A stretch of 64,000 nucleotides of DNA from Chloroflexota bacterium. Its GTDB lineage: Bacteria > Chloroflexota > UBA11872. Of the stretch, positions 50,540 through 59,666 are shown piece after piece (position 1 is the stretch's first letter; every line of letters begins with the position of its first letter). The notes below the pieces were generated by a model, which saw nothing but the letters and a program-made list of their open reading frames with translations, did no database searches and was not told the origin of the DNA. The position numbers and the translations under genes were made by a program. The stretch lies in assembly GCA_022820025.1 (NCBI GenBank), contig JAJEGF010000087.1, forward strand, positions 78,843 to 142,842, read 5' to 3'.

Positions 50540-51636
50540 CCACCACGACCAGCGCGGTGCTGCGAGCCCCGGAGACGTTCGAGCTACGCGAGTTTCCGCT
50601 TCCCGCCATCGGCGACGACGACGGGTTGCTTCGACTGGAACTGGCCGGCGTCTGCGGCAGCGACGTGCTCCATTGGCGTGGGAACTCCGCCGTGAGCCGC
50701 AACCTGCCCGCCATCCTGGGACACGAGATTGTCGGACGAATCGAGGAGGTCGGACAGAAGGCCGCAAGACGCTGGGGGGTGGCCGTCGGCGACCGCGTGA
50801 TCGTGGAAGCCAGCTTCGGTTGCGGCCTGTGCGAACTCTGTCTCCGTGGCAGCTACCAGATGTGCGAAGCCGGCCAGGGCTACGGCGGCCGCATTTCGGC
50901 GTCTGTTTCCCCCCACCTCTGGGGCGCCTACGGGCAGCACCTCTACCTGCCGCCGCGGGCGCGCGTCCACCGAGTCGGCGACGCCATTTCCCCGGAAGTC
51001 GGCGTCGTAATCGGAGCGGTCCTGGCCAATGGCCTGCGTTGGGTCCACACCATCGGCGGCGCCGGAATCGGTGACACCGTGGCGGTATTCGGCCCGGGAC
51101 CGCAGGGCCTGGCCGCCGTAATCGCCGCCCACGCGACGGGCGCCGCCGAGATCCTCGTCGTCGGGAGGCCCGGCGACGAGGCGCGCCTCGCGTTCGCCCG
51201 AGACTGCGGAGCAAATCACACGCTGACCTTCAACCAGCAAATCGTGGATGCCATCGCCGACCTCACGGCGGGACGCCTGGCCGACATCGTGATCGACGTG
51301 ACGGGCAGCGCCGATGCACCCGCCCTCGCCGCCGAAGTCGTGCGCCCGCTGGGCACCTTCGTCATGGCCGGCTCCACGGCCGCCGCCAGCGTCAAGCTTC
51401 CCTGGAACGAACTGGTGCGCAAGGAAGTCCGCGCCCTGGGCGTCAACAGTCACGAGCAGGCTGCCGTCCGGGCCGCCATCGCCCTGGCCGCCTCCGGCCG
51501 CTACCCGCTCGAGCGCATGGTCACCCACCGGTTTGGTCTCAAATCCACCGGCGCTGCGCTACGCCTGATCCGTGACGCCTCGGCGAGCGATGGCGTGATC
51601 AAAGCCGTCATTGATCCCTTCGACCAGGAAGGCTGA
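50536..51636 (+). CDS. Zinc-dependent alcohol/sorbitol dehydrogenase-type MDR
   Basis: 366 residues from a GTG that overlaps the previous stop. Catalytic zinc ligands are in GVCGSDVLHW (Cys) and GHEIVG (His-Glu). The structural zinc lobe CGLCELCLRGSYQMC has all four Cys. The coenzyme loop is VFGPGPQGLAAVIAA. Enzymes of this form oxidise polyols, L-threonine or sugars. The order with the toroid and a second MDR suggests oxidation of a sugar released by the island's glycosidases. Confidence 0.88.
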   Translation: MTTTTSAVLRAPETFELREFPLPAIGDDDGLLRLELAGVCGSDVLHWRGNSAVSRNLPAILGHEIVGRIEEVGQKAARRWGVAVGDRVIVEASFGCGLCELCLRGSYQMCEAGQGYGGRISASVSPHLWGAYGQHLYLPPRARVHRVGDAISPEVGVVIGAVLANGLRWVHTIGGAGIGDTVAVFGPGPQGLAAVIAAHATGAAEILVVGRPGDEARLAFARDCGANHTLTFNQQIVDAIADLTAGRLADIVIDVTGSADAPALAAEVVRPLGTFVMAGSTAAASVKLPWNELVRKEVRALGVNSHEQAAVRAAIALAASGRYPLERMVTHRFGLKSTGAALRLIRDASASDGVIKAVIDPFDQEG

Positions 51637-51681
51637 CCGCCGATCCGCCCGGCCAGAGCAAGCTGGCCCAAAGGAGCCCAC

Positions 51682-52719
51682 ATGCCACTCCAAGTCGTTT
51701 CGACTGACGGCCAAACGTTTCGATACCGGGAATTCGAATTGTCGGACCTTGGCCCGCGCGATGTGCGGGTGCGGGTGGAATTCGCGGCGCCGAAGCACGG
51801 GACCGAACTGCACGCTCTGACCGGGAACCCACATCACCGGAAACAATGGGACGAGGCGTTGCGTCTCTACCTCCCGCGGGTCGAACCGCTCCCGCTGACC
51901 GAGCGCCCGGTAGGCAACATGGTGGTGGGCGCGGTGACCGACGTGGGGACGGCGGTCACGGAGTTCGCTCCGGCTGACCGAGTCTTCGGTTACGGGCCGA
52001 TCCGCGAGGAACATCAGCTTCCGGAAGAGTCCTGGCGCCTACTTGACGGCCTCTCCGAGACCGACGCCGTGTGCTCCGATCCGGCGCACGTGGCCCTGGT
52101 GGCCGTGCGCGACGGGAATGTGCGAATAGGCGACGCCGTGGCCGTGTTCGGCATGGGCGCTATCGGCCTGATGACCGTCCAGATCGCCGCCCGCGGCGGC
52201 GCCACCTCGGTCATCGCGGTCGACCCGGTCGAGAGCCGCCGGGCAACGGCCCTGGCGCTTGGGGCCGGCGTAGCCGTGGATCCAACGGCCGAGGATGCGG
52301 GTCTGCGAATCAAGCGCTTGACGGGCAACCACGGCGTGGACGTGGCCATCGAGACTTCGGGAAACGCGGCCGCCTTGCACGAAGCTATCCGCGCCATTCG
52401 CCAGTGTGGAACCGTCGTCCACGTGCCCTACGGCCCAAAAGACGCCTCGACGCTACAGCTGGACGAGGAATTCCACGTCAACCGCCCCACCATCATCGGC
52501 AGCCAGGCCGTGTGGCGAAACCCGGATCGCTCCTACCCCCTGTGGGACGAAGCGCGCGCCCGAGCATCGGCCATTGACCTGTTCCGGCGCCGCTTGGTCA
52601 GTTCCGAGGGCATCGTCACGCCCATCGTTGACTTCCCTGATGCGGCCCAGGCATTGACCGACGGCCTCGCCGCCCCCGACCGCGCAATCAAGATCGGCGT
52701 CCGCTTCCCGCGACCCTGA
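51682..52719 (+). CDS. MDR superfamily dehydrogenase without zinc ligands
   Basis: 345 residues, ATG preceded by AAAGGAG. VFGMGAIGLMTVQIAARGG is the coenzyme-binding motif near residue 155, and GVDVAIETSGNAAALHEAIRAI follows as in the L-threonine/sorbitol branch. The GHE zinc motif is replaced by PVGNMVVGAV, and no structural Cys cluster is present. It resembles the reductase at 5621 in lacking zinc. It is the last gene before the second solute-binding protein and may act on the product of the upstream dehydrogenase. Confidence 0.8.
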   Translation: MPLQVVSTDGQTFRYREFELSDLGPRDVRVRVEFAAPKHGTELHALTGNPHHRKQWDEALRLYLPRVEPLPLTERPVGNMVVGAVTDVGTAVTEFAPADRVFGYGPIREEHQLPEESWRLLDGLSETDAVCSDPAHVALVAVRDGNVRIGDAVAVFGMGAIGLMTVQIAARGGATSVIAVDPVESRRATALALGAGVAVDPTAEDAGLRIKRLTGNHGVDVAIETSGNAAALHEAIRAIRQCGTVVHVPYGPKDASTLQLDEEFHVNRPTIIGSQAVWRNPDRSYPLWDEARARASAIDLFRRRLVSSEGIVTPIVDFPDAAQALTDGLAAPDRAIKIGVRFPRP

Positions 52720-52865
52720 CGGGTTGATCCCCGGCCGCTCGTTCTGGCAGCCGGTCCAGCCCGTCGCAGCTGGACTTCCCCGAGACCCTCACAACTCCGA
52801 TCCCTGCGCACTTGACGACCGATGGCATTCGTGGCCTAATTATTCGGTATTGAGCTATTCAAGCA

Positions 52866-52882
52866 AGAACCTGACCGGTTCT
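52866..52882. promoter_or_regulatory. Operator-like inverted repeat upstream of solute-binding gene 2
   Basis: AGAACC-TGACC-GGTTCT, perfect 6-bp arms, 19 bases before the start codon. A TTGACG at 52812 and the AT-rich TAATTATT about 20 bases on give a weak promoter upstream, so the repeat would lie in the leader. It may be a repressor site or an mRNA stem. Confidence 0.35.
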
Positions 52883-52901
52883 GGCCTGATCGGGGGGCGA
52901 T

Positions 52902-54578
52902 ATGAGAGCCAACATCACGCGACGCCGAGTCCTGATCGGCGCCACCGGAGCTATGAGCGCGCTCGCACTTGCGGCCTGCGGCGAAGCTGAAACGAAGGTC
53001 GTGACCAAGGAAGTTCCCGTCGAGCGGGTCGTAGTCAAAGAAGTCCCGGTCGAAAAGATCGTCACTCAGCAGGTCGAGAGAATCGTGACCCAGGAGGTCG
53101 TAAACGTCGTCCGCGAAGAAGTCCCGGTCGAAAAGATCGTCGAGGTCAAGCAGGTTGTCGAGGTCCCGGTCGAAAAGGTTGTCGAAAAGGTCGTCACCAG
53201 GGAAGTCGAAAAAATCGTCGAGAAAATTGTCGAGGTCGCACCGCAGGCCCCGCCAGTGAAGTTCGTCTTTCACACCGACCACACGTCCGGTCCGCGCGGC
53301 GCAGCTATGGGCTGGGCGCTGGACAACTTCGCCATCGAGTTCCCCAACATCGACGTGAAGTTCGTCCTCTCGCCGGACGCGAACCAGGAAATGATCGCCA
53401 TCATGATCGCCGCGGGTACGCAGCCCGAGGCGGTGCTGATGCCGGGCTGGTTCGCGGCCCAGTTTCTGGCGCAGGGCGCCTTCACGGTGATCGACGACGT
53501 GCTGCAAAAGCACGACGGCTTCGATCCCACCGAGTGGTATTGGTGCCCCGACGAATCCACCGTGAACCTGGTCAACGAACGCCCCTTCCCGCACCGTGAT
53601 GGGTTGCGGGGACCGTTCCACGGCATGCCCTATCAGGGCAACTTGAACGTCCTTTCGGCCAATCTGGCGCTAATGGAGAGCGCGGGCGTCGAGTTTCCAA
53701 CGCCTGGCAGTTGGGGCATCCAGACCGAACTGCCGGATGCCTTGCGGCGCATCACCGACCCCGAGACGGAGACTTTTGGCCTATGGGACTCCGGGACGCT
53801 TGTGAGTAGCAATGCAATCTCGTGGGGCTGGGCGCTGTCCGACGAAGAGAACCTGATGTACTACAACAAGGACGCCACGCGCTGGACCGTGTTTGATTCC
53901 GGCGCGCACGTTGGGTTGCAGATGCTCCGAGACTTCGTGCTCGAAGAGGGCGTGGTGCCGACGCGCGCACGGTACCGGGAGCTCAGAGGCGATGCCGGCG
54001 AACCGTTCTCGAACGGGAAGACAGGGTTCTTTCACTGGGGCGGCGGCGTGGGCGGACCCATCAACCGCATCAAGGATCGCTTCCCGTGGGCCTTGATCCC
54101 TCTGCCGGAAGGACCGCGCGGCCCGCAGCCACAGAAGTTCAGCGACGAGCCGCACTTGATCACCCAGATGGCCAGCCTGCGCGGCAACACCGAAGCCGTG
54201 GTCGAGTGGCTCTTGTACCTGGCGGGACCGAAGACCCAATCGCGCGTGGCGATTGACCGAGGGTCGGTTACCTGGCGTAAGGACGTGGCGTCGTCGCCCG
54301 AATACGCGGCAGGACCGCCCGAGAATCACGTGCAGCAACTGCACTATCTGGAAAGCGACAACCCCGCCTACCAGCAGCGCATGCATCCGGCGTGGCAGGA
54401 AATGGTGGAGCAGTCCGGATACGCCAGCAATAGCAAAGTCATGTTGGGCGAAGTGTCCGTGGAACAGGGCATCGAGGAAATGTTGGGGATTCTCGACCGG
54501 TACATGGAAGAGAACCACGACCGCTTCCTGGAGCTCAAGAGTTGGGCGGCGAGCCAGCCGAATCCGGTCACTCCGTAG
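52902..54578 (+). CDS. ABC solute-binding lipoprotein 2
   Basis: 558 residues, ATG behind a G-rich ribosome site. ITRRRVLIGATG and the lipobox LAAC (Cys 26) direct it to the membrane. Residues 27 to about 115 form the longest of the three stalks, with repeated EVPVEKIV and EKVVTREV units. The binding domain begins at a DHTSGPRG motif shared with the protein encoded at 61181, continues with a large-oligosaccharide-binding pattern (WALDNFAIEFPNIDVKFV), and is Trp/Tyr-rich. It precedes the tandem glycosidase-like genes and no permease, so it may share the upstream permeases. Confidence 0.87.
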   Translation: MRANITRRRVLIGATGAMSALALAACGEAETKVVTKEVPVERVVVKEVPVEKIVTQQVERIVTQEVVNVVREEVPVEKIVEVKQVVEVPVEKVVEKVVTREVEKIVEKIVEVAPQAPPVKFVFHTDHTSGPRGAAMGWALDNFAIEFPNIDVKFVLSPDANQEMIAIMIAAGTQPEAVLMPGWFAAQFLAQGAFTVIDDVLQKHDGFDPTEWYWCPDESTVNLVNERPFPHRDGLRGPFHGMPYQGNLNVLSANLALMESAGVEFPTPGSWGIQTELPDALRRITDPETETFGLWDSGTLVSSNAISWGWALSDEENLMYYNKDATRWTVFDSGAHVGLQMLRDFVLEEGVVPTRARYRELRGDAGEPFSNGKTGFFHWGGGVGGPINRIKDRFPWALIPLPEGPRGPQPQKFSDEPHLITQMASLRGNTEAVVEWLLYLAGPKTQSRVAIDRGSVTWRKDVASSPEYAAGPPENHVQQLHYLESDNPAYQQRMHPAWQEMVEQSGYASNSKVMLGEVSVEQGIEEMLGILDRYMEENHDRFLELKSWAASQPNPVTP

Positions 54579-54610
54579 CGATCGCTGGACCGACGCGCCG
54601 AATCGGACGC

Positions 54611-54644
54611 CACCGGCCAGCCCCAACCGTGGGGTTGGCCGGTG
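54611..54644 (+). terminator. Strong hairpin after solute-binding gene 2
   Basis: CACCGGCCAGCCCCA (54611-54625) pairs with TGGGGTTGGCCGGTG (54630-54644): 15 pairs including one G-U, loop ACCG. No T-run follows. As after gene 1, it sits between the binding-protein stop and the next open reading frame. Confidence 0.6.
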
Positions 54645-54673
54645 CGCGCTAGACGGGGGTTGAGGCTGTAGCC

Positions 54674-56161
54674 ATGCTGCGAGTTCACGGCGGACCCTCA
54701 GAGATACAGGTCCAGCACGCCACCTTCTTCGCCTTCGACGACGTCTGCATCCCCTTCCGGACCAACTTCCAGTTGCACCTCATCCACGGCAAGCGGACCC
54801 CTGGCTGGCGCGACGGGCCGACCGTGGTTGTCCCCAGGGGCCCGCCCGGCTCGCATGACGAGGGCGTCCACTACTACGGCAGCACCATCCGCGTGGGCGA
54901 CGACTTCCACATGTGGTACATCGGACGCGTCGGCCGCAATCCGAACTGGGCGAACTACGAGGGGTTCGACGGGCGCTTGTGCTACGCGCACAGCCGCGAC
55001 GGCATCCACTGGACCAAGCCGGAACTCGGACTGGTCGAATACCAGGGCTCCACGGCCAACAACATCGTGGACTTCCCCCGGCACATCGATATGTTCATGG
55101 CGCCAGTCATCCACGACCCTGAAGACCCCGACCCCAACCGCCGGTTCAAGATCACCTTTAGTCACCGAACCGGGCCCTCTGACAACCGCCGCGGCGGCTT
55201 GTCGGTGGCCTACAGCCCGGACGGGCTGCATTGGACGCCCAGCCCCGACAACCCACGCGGCAGCGTCGCCTTCGAGCACTCGGGCCTGATCAAGTGGAAC
55301 GGCTGCTACTACACGAACGGCCACAGCGTTGGCCACCCGGGGCCCGGCCGCAAGATGGAGACCTACGCCTCCTACGACTTCGAGCACTGGACCGAAGGCA
55401 GCGCCCTGAGCATGACGCGCAGCCCGCGGCTTGAAGGACCGGACCTGGAAGATCGGCAAAACAACTGGGAGGAAATCCACCTCGGCGCGGGACTGCACTC
55501 CTGGGGCAACGTGATTCTCGCCATCTATGGCCAGTGGCACGGCTACCCCTACGGCGACCGGCGCTACGTCACGATCGACCTGGGGCTCGCCATCAGTCAC
55601 GACGCCCTGCACTTCCACGAGCCGATTCCCGGATTTCGCTTCATTCCCTCACGCGAGGAACGCGACACGCGCCTGGGCGCGGGACCTGCCCTGCAGCAGG
55701 GCCAGGGCATGGAGAACGTCGGCGATAAGACGCTGTACTGGTACTCGGTCTGGCGCGGCGACGGCCAGGTCCGCCTGGCGCAGTGGGAGCGGGACCGCCT
55801 GGGCTACGTGCAGCCGTACGCGGCGGGCACACGAGCGCAGCTCATTACGTGTCCGTTCCACGCGGACGCAGATGGATCACGGGTTCATCTCAACGTTTCG
55901 GGTCTGGGCGAATTCGCGTCGGCGCAGGTCGAAGTAGTGGACCTTCAGTTTCGACCGGTTCCGGGGTACTCGGGTGCGGATGCGGCCACGCTGCGCGAAT
56001 CCGGCCTGCGCGTGCCGGTGCGCTGGCCCAGGCATGATTCGCTGCCCGCAGTCGATTCCCCGCTACGTCTGAAAGTAGAGGTCGGTCCGGTCAGCCGCGA
56101 CTGTCCGCGGCCCGAGGACGTCAAGCTCTACGCCGTATATGTCGGTTCCGCCACGGGATGA
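54674..56161 (+). CDS. Beta-propeller glycosidase-like protein, copy 1
   Basis: 495 residues, ATG at 54674. Repeated SRDGIHWTKPELGLVEY, SPDGLHWTPSPDNPRGSV and WNGCYYTNGHSVGHPGPG blocks indicate a five-bladed beta-propeller of the GH32/GH43/GH130 superfamily style. FFAFDDVCIPFRTNFQLH near residue 15 supplies a conserved Asp-Asp. I cannot name the family, so the activity is not assigned. No signal peptide. A near-identical second copy follows after 123 bases, and both face the same way as solute-binding protein 2. Confidence 0.65.
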   Translation: MLRVHGGPSEIQVQHATFFAFDDVCIPFRTNFQLHLIHGKRTPGWRDGPTVVVPRGPPGSHDEGVHYYGSTIRVGDDFHMWYIGRVGRNPNWANYEGFDGRLCYAHSRDGIHWTKPELGLVEYQGSTANNIVDFPRHIDMFMAPVIHDPEDPDPNRRFKITFSHRTGPSDNRRGGLSVAYSPDGLHWTPSPDNPRGSVAFEHSGLIKWNGCYYTNGHSVGHPGPGRKMETYASYDFEHWTEGSALSMTRSPRLEGPDLEDRQNNWEEIHLGAGLHSWGNVILAIYGQWHGYPYGDRRYVTIDLGLAISHDALHFHEPIPGFRFIPSREERDTRLGAGPALQQGQGMENVGDKTLYWYSVWRGDGQVRLAQWERDRLGYVQPYAAGTRAQLITCPFHADADGSRVHLNVSGLGEFASAQVEVVDLQFRPVPGYSGADAATLRESGLRVPVRWPRHDSLPAVDSPLRLKVEVGPVSRDCPRPEDVKLYAVYVGSATG

Positions 56162-56284
56162 TTCGGCGTGAGACGTTTGCATCGACCGGGCCTACGAGAC
56201 TCGACGCTGCCCCGCTGCCGTAGCCGCGACGACCCGGCCGGCTGGCTTCCAATTCCACGCTGAGCCGAGCCGTAAGTTGTAGCC

Positions 56285-57778
56285 ATGCTCCGTGTCCACA
56301 CTGGATCGTCGGCAATCCGAGTCGAGGAAGCCACGTTCTTCGCGTTCGACGACGTCTGCATCCCTTTCCGCACGAACTTCCAGATGCATCTCATTCACGG
56401 CAAGCGAACGCCTGGCTGGCGCACGGGACCGACCGTCGTGGTGCCTCATGGCAAGCCCGGCTCGCATGACGAGCAGGTCCACTACTACGGCAGCACCGTC
56501 CGCGTAGGCGACGAGTTCCGCATGTGGTACATCGGACGCGTGGGCTGCAACCCGACGTGGGTCGGCGGCTACCAGGGCTACGACGGCCGTCTCTCCTACG
56601 CGGTCAGCCGCGACGGCATCCACTGGACCAAGCCCGAACTTGGCCTGGTCGAATACCAGGGCTCAACGGCCAACAATCTGGTGGACTTCCCTCAGCACAT
56701 CGACCTCGGGTGGGCCCCGATCATCCACGACCCTGAAGATCCCGATCCCAAACGACGGTTCAAGATCGCGTTCACTCATCGCACCGGCCCCTCTGGCAGC
56801 CGGCGCGGCGGCTTATCAGTGGCCTACAGCCCGGACGGCCTGCACTGGAAGCTGAGCCCCGACAACCCGCGTGGCAGCGTCGCCTTCGAGCAGTCCGGCC
56901 TGATCAAGTGGAACGGCTGCTACTACGTGAACGGCCACAGCGTTGGCCACCCGGGCCCCGGTCGCAAGATGGAGATCTACGCCTCCTACGACTTCGAGCA
57001 CTGGACCGAGGGCAGCGCCCTCGGCCTTACACGAACCCCTCGCCTGGAGGGGCCGGACCTGGAAGACCGGCAGAACATCTGGGAGGAAATCCACATGGGC
57101 GCGGGGACGCACTCGTGGGGCAACGTGATCCTCGCCATCTATGGGCAGTGGCACGGATATCCCTTCAGCGACCGGCGCTACGTCCCAATCGACCTGGGCC
57201 TGGCCATCAGCCACGATGCGCTGCGCTACCGCGAGCCGATCCCCGGATTCCGCTTCATTCCTGCCTTCGAGGAGCGAGACACACGCCTGGGAGCAGCGCC
57301 CGCACTCCAGCAGGGACAGGGCATGGAGAACGTGGGCGACAAGACGCTGTACTGGTACTCGGTCTGGCGTGGCGACGGCCAGGTCCGGCTGGCGCAGTGG
57401 GAGCGGGACCGCCTGGGCTACGTGCAGCCATACGCAGCGGGCACGCGGGCGCAGTTCATCACCTGTCCGTTCAGAGTCGAGACGGATGGACTGCCAGTGC
57501 ACGTGAACGTGTCGGGCGTGGGTGAGTTCGCATCGGCGCGGGTAGAAGTGGTGGACCTTCAGTTCCGGCCGCTACCCGGCTACTCCGGCGACGATGCGGC
57601 CACGCTGCGTGACTCCGGATTGCGTGTGCCCGTCCGTTGGACCAACCACGGCTCGCTGCCGGCGACTGACACGCCGCTGCGCCTGAAGGTGGATGTCGGA
57701 CCTGTCAGCCGCGACTGCCCGCGACCCGGGGACGTCAAGATCTACGCCGCATACGTGGGTTCAACACCAGCCCGCTAG
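56285..57778 (+). CDS. Beta-propeller glycosidase-like protein, copy 2
   Basis: 497 residues. It aligns with copy 1 over its whole length, with conservative changes plus a two-residue insertion (TWVGGYQGYDG instead of NWANYEGFDG). The duplication includes the 5' flank (GTAGCCATGCT). All putative active-site acids seen in copy 1 are kept (FDDVCIP; EDPDPKRRFKI). Both copies are intact, so the duplication is either recent or selected for dose or a shifted substrate. It is convergent with the sialidase-like gene, 28 bases away. Confidence 0.65.
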   Translation: MLRVHTGSSAIRVEEATFFAFDDVCIPFRTNFQMHLIHGKRTPGWRTGPTVVVPHGKPGSHDEQVHYYGSTVRVGDEFRMWYIGRVGCNPTWVGGYQGYDGRLSYAVSRDGIHWTKPELGLVEYQGSTANNLVDFPQHIDLGWAPIIHDPEDPDPKRRFKIAFTHRTGPSGSRRGGLSVAYSPDGLHWKLSPDNPRGSVAFEQSGLIKWNGCYYVNGHSVGHPGPGRKMEIYASYDFEHWTEGSALGLTRTPRLEGPDLEDRQNIWEEIHMGAGTHSWGNVILAIYGQWHGYPFSDRRYVPIDLGLAISHDALRYREPIPGFRFIPAFEERDTRLGAAPALQQGQGMENVGDKTLYWYSVWRGDGQVRLAQWERDRLGYVQPYAAGTRAQFITCPFRVETDGLPVHVNVSGVGEFASARVEVVDLQFRPLPGYSGDDAATLRDSGLRVPVRWTNHGSLPATDTPLRLKVDVGPVSRDCPRPGDVKIYAAYVGSTPAR

Positions 57779-57806
57779 CGTTGGCTGCGAAGCGCAGACC
57801 GCCTGC

Positions 57807-59090
57807 TCAGTCGTCCCCCGCCAGCACCCAGTCCAGGTTAAAGCGCGCCGCGCTAATCTTCTCGTGGTAACGCTGCGTACCGCCTTCCCAGATACACAGA
57901 ATCGTCTTGTCGGGCAGAACCGCAAGGTCGGAGTAGCCGGCCAGATCGCTGGTTACCGTACGCGCTACCGGCCATGTCCTGCCGTCGTCGCGGCTGAGCC
58001 GAACCGTGAGATTGCTGCGGCTGGGGCCTCTCGGATTGCTGAACAGCAACACGTTCTCGCCGCCGTCGTCCGTGCTCGAGTATCGAACGAGCCCGGCGTG
58101 GCAGCACGGCGTGATCTGCTCCTCGTGCTGCCCGTGGGCGTCGAAGCTCTCGCCGCTGTCCGAACTGCGCGCAAACCAGCGCAGTCCGTTGTAGTAGGGG
58201 CGGTTCTTCCGGTAATTCACGTAGATGCCGCCGTCTTCCGTCTCTTCCAGGATGAGTTCGTCCGAACCCGCGGGTAGAACGGCGCCCGCCTGCCAGGTCT
58301 CGCCATGGTCGTCGCTGTACACCAGGCCGCCGCGCACGCCGGGGGCCTGCCCTTCCTCGCCGGCCTTGAAGAGAAACCCCGCGATCACGTGCCGACCGGC
58401 CCGCGGGCCTCGCGCCAGCTGCACCCCGCGCGACGAGTTGTTCACCCAGGCGACCCAACCCTCCGCGTTCGGCGCCGGGCGGACGAAGTACGGCTCGGAC
58501 CAACTCTGGCCCTCGTCCGAACTTCGCACCATCCAGAACCCGCCGCCCATTTCCGCATATGGAGCGAAGTAGCCCAGGCCATTGCCCTCCGCCTGCGGCA
58601 GCTTCCAGAAGGTCACAAACACATCGTTCGTGTAGCGATCGGCGAGGATCGGACCAAGGAAGGTGTTGATGCCCGCTTCCGCAAACAGCACCTCCTGCCG
58701 CGACCAGTTCCTGCCGCCGTCCTCGCTGCGCGTCACCAGGACATTTGTCGCGTGGCCGCCATCGGCCAGGGAGCCCACCCGCTGTTGGCAGACCGCAATG
58801 ACCGTGCCGCGAGGCGTGACGAGGATCCCGGGTATGCGGACCCCATATCCGTCAATCACGTGATGGGCCCAGCCGGCATCGACGATCACCGGCCGTTCGG
58901 TCAGGAGGCGCCGTTGAGCGGCCGTCAGGCCCGACAGGTGGAGCATGACCTCCTCCTGTCCGAGCTGTCCCAGGTAGATCTGCGCTGTCAGGCTTTCGCT
59001 CGCCTGCCAATGGGCGGCCACGTTCTGATTGAGCGTCTCGCCAACTCCCGGCAGAAGTACGTCCACCGTCTCAAATAGCTCAGCGGGCAC
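57807..59090 (-). CDS. Sialidase-like BNR-repeat protein 1
   Basis: 427 residues, GTG start. Asp-box motifs SRSEDGGRNWSRQE, SSDEGQSWSEP, YSDDHGETWQAG, SSDSGESF and SRDDGRTWP mark a six-bladed sialidase-type propeller. No signal peptide, and the Arg triad of classical sialidases is not evident, so other exo-glycosidase or lyase activities are possible. The N-terminus (ELFETVDVLLPGVGETLNQNVAAHWQASESL) matches that of the protein encoded at 59667, making them paralogues. Confidence 0.72.
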   Translation of the reverse strand: MPAELFETVDVLLPGVGETLNQNVAAHWQASESLTAQIYLGQLGQEEVMLHLSGLTAAQRRLLTERPVIVDAGWAHHVIDGYGVRIPGILVTPRGTVIAVCQQRVGSLADGGHATNVLVTRSEDGGRNWSRQEVLFAEAGINTFLGPILADRYTNDVFVTFWKLPQAEGNGLGYFAPYAEMGGGFWMVRSSDEGQSWSEPYFVRPAPNAEGWVAWVNNSSRGVQLARGPRAGRHVIAGFLFKAGEEGQAPGVRGGLVYSDDHGETWQAGAVLPAGSDELILEETEDGGIYVNYRKNRPYYNGLRWFARSSDSGESFDAHGQHEEQITPCCHAGLVRYSSTDDGGENVLLFSNPRGPSRSNLTVRLSRDDGRTWPVARTVTSDLAGYSDLAVLPDKTILCIWEGGTQRYHEKISAARFNLDWVLAGDD

Positions 59091-59265
59091 AGTTCGGCTC
59101 CTTCATCAGACCAGGAAGTACGTAGCCTGGCCGGGCTGGCATTTGCTGATGCGCACAACGACCGGGATCACAGCGGCATGCAATTGACACATGCCCCAGG
59201 GGCACGAGCAGCAGCTGGGGCCGGTCGTCCGGTGTTTGCACAGCGCCTCGCCACCGTGCCCGACT

Positions 59266-59511
59266 TTATGGTGCCGCGGCACCGCTGGTCGGCGTCACCT
59301 TAGACAGTTGCTTGCTCGCGTAGCTCTCCTGGAGCTTCTGTCGATCGGCATCGCTCATTCCAGGGCCATAGTCACCGTGCCGCATCATCTGCCGCTCACT
59401 TTTCATGTACTCGAATTCATCGCTTGCTTCGCAGCCCACAACCACCATGGCCGTCAACAACGCAAGCACTGCGCCGGAAACGTACCGAGTCAACTTCTTC
59501 GACGAGCGCAT
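59266..59511 (-). CDS. Small lipoprotein between the two sialidase-like genes
   Basis: 81 residues from the ATG at 59511 with GGAGGG 7 bases upstream; an earlier GTG at 59526 is less likely. MRSSKKLTRYVSGAVLALLTAMVV leads to a lipobox VVGC. The mature part is Met/Asp/Tyr-rich (FEYMKSERQMMRHGDYGPGMSDADRQKL) with one predicted helix. It shares only the general plan with the trio at 6.7-7.6 kb, not their Cys tail. Probably an outer-face membrane peptide of unknown role. Confidence 0.65.
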   Translation of the reverse strand: MRSSKKLTRYVSGAVLALLTAMVVVGCEASDEFEYMKSERQMMRHGDYGPGMSDADRQKLQESYASKQLSKVTPTSGAAAP

Positions 59512-59666
59512 AAAGTCACCCTCCACAACGCCACCTTCGGCCGTCGGGTTGATAATTGGGGCATCGGACTCGCGTAGGTGACCGCGGCCCTAGAGTGCAT
59601 GGGCAGGCCGAGAGCGACGCATGCCGCCAGGCATCCAGCTTCACGACAGGCGTGCCGGCGCGCCTC

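Noticed and set aside
52902..53250. Solute-binding-protein stalks as coiled coils
   Set aside because: The repeats are rich in Val, Ile and Pro at short, irregular spacing and lack a steady heptad, so a beta-like or extended rod is more likely.
54674..57778. Assembly duplication of the propeller gene
   Set aside because: The copies differ at many positions and have different intergenic DNA, so they are true tandem paralogues.
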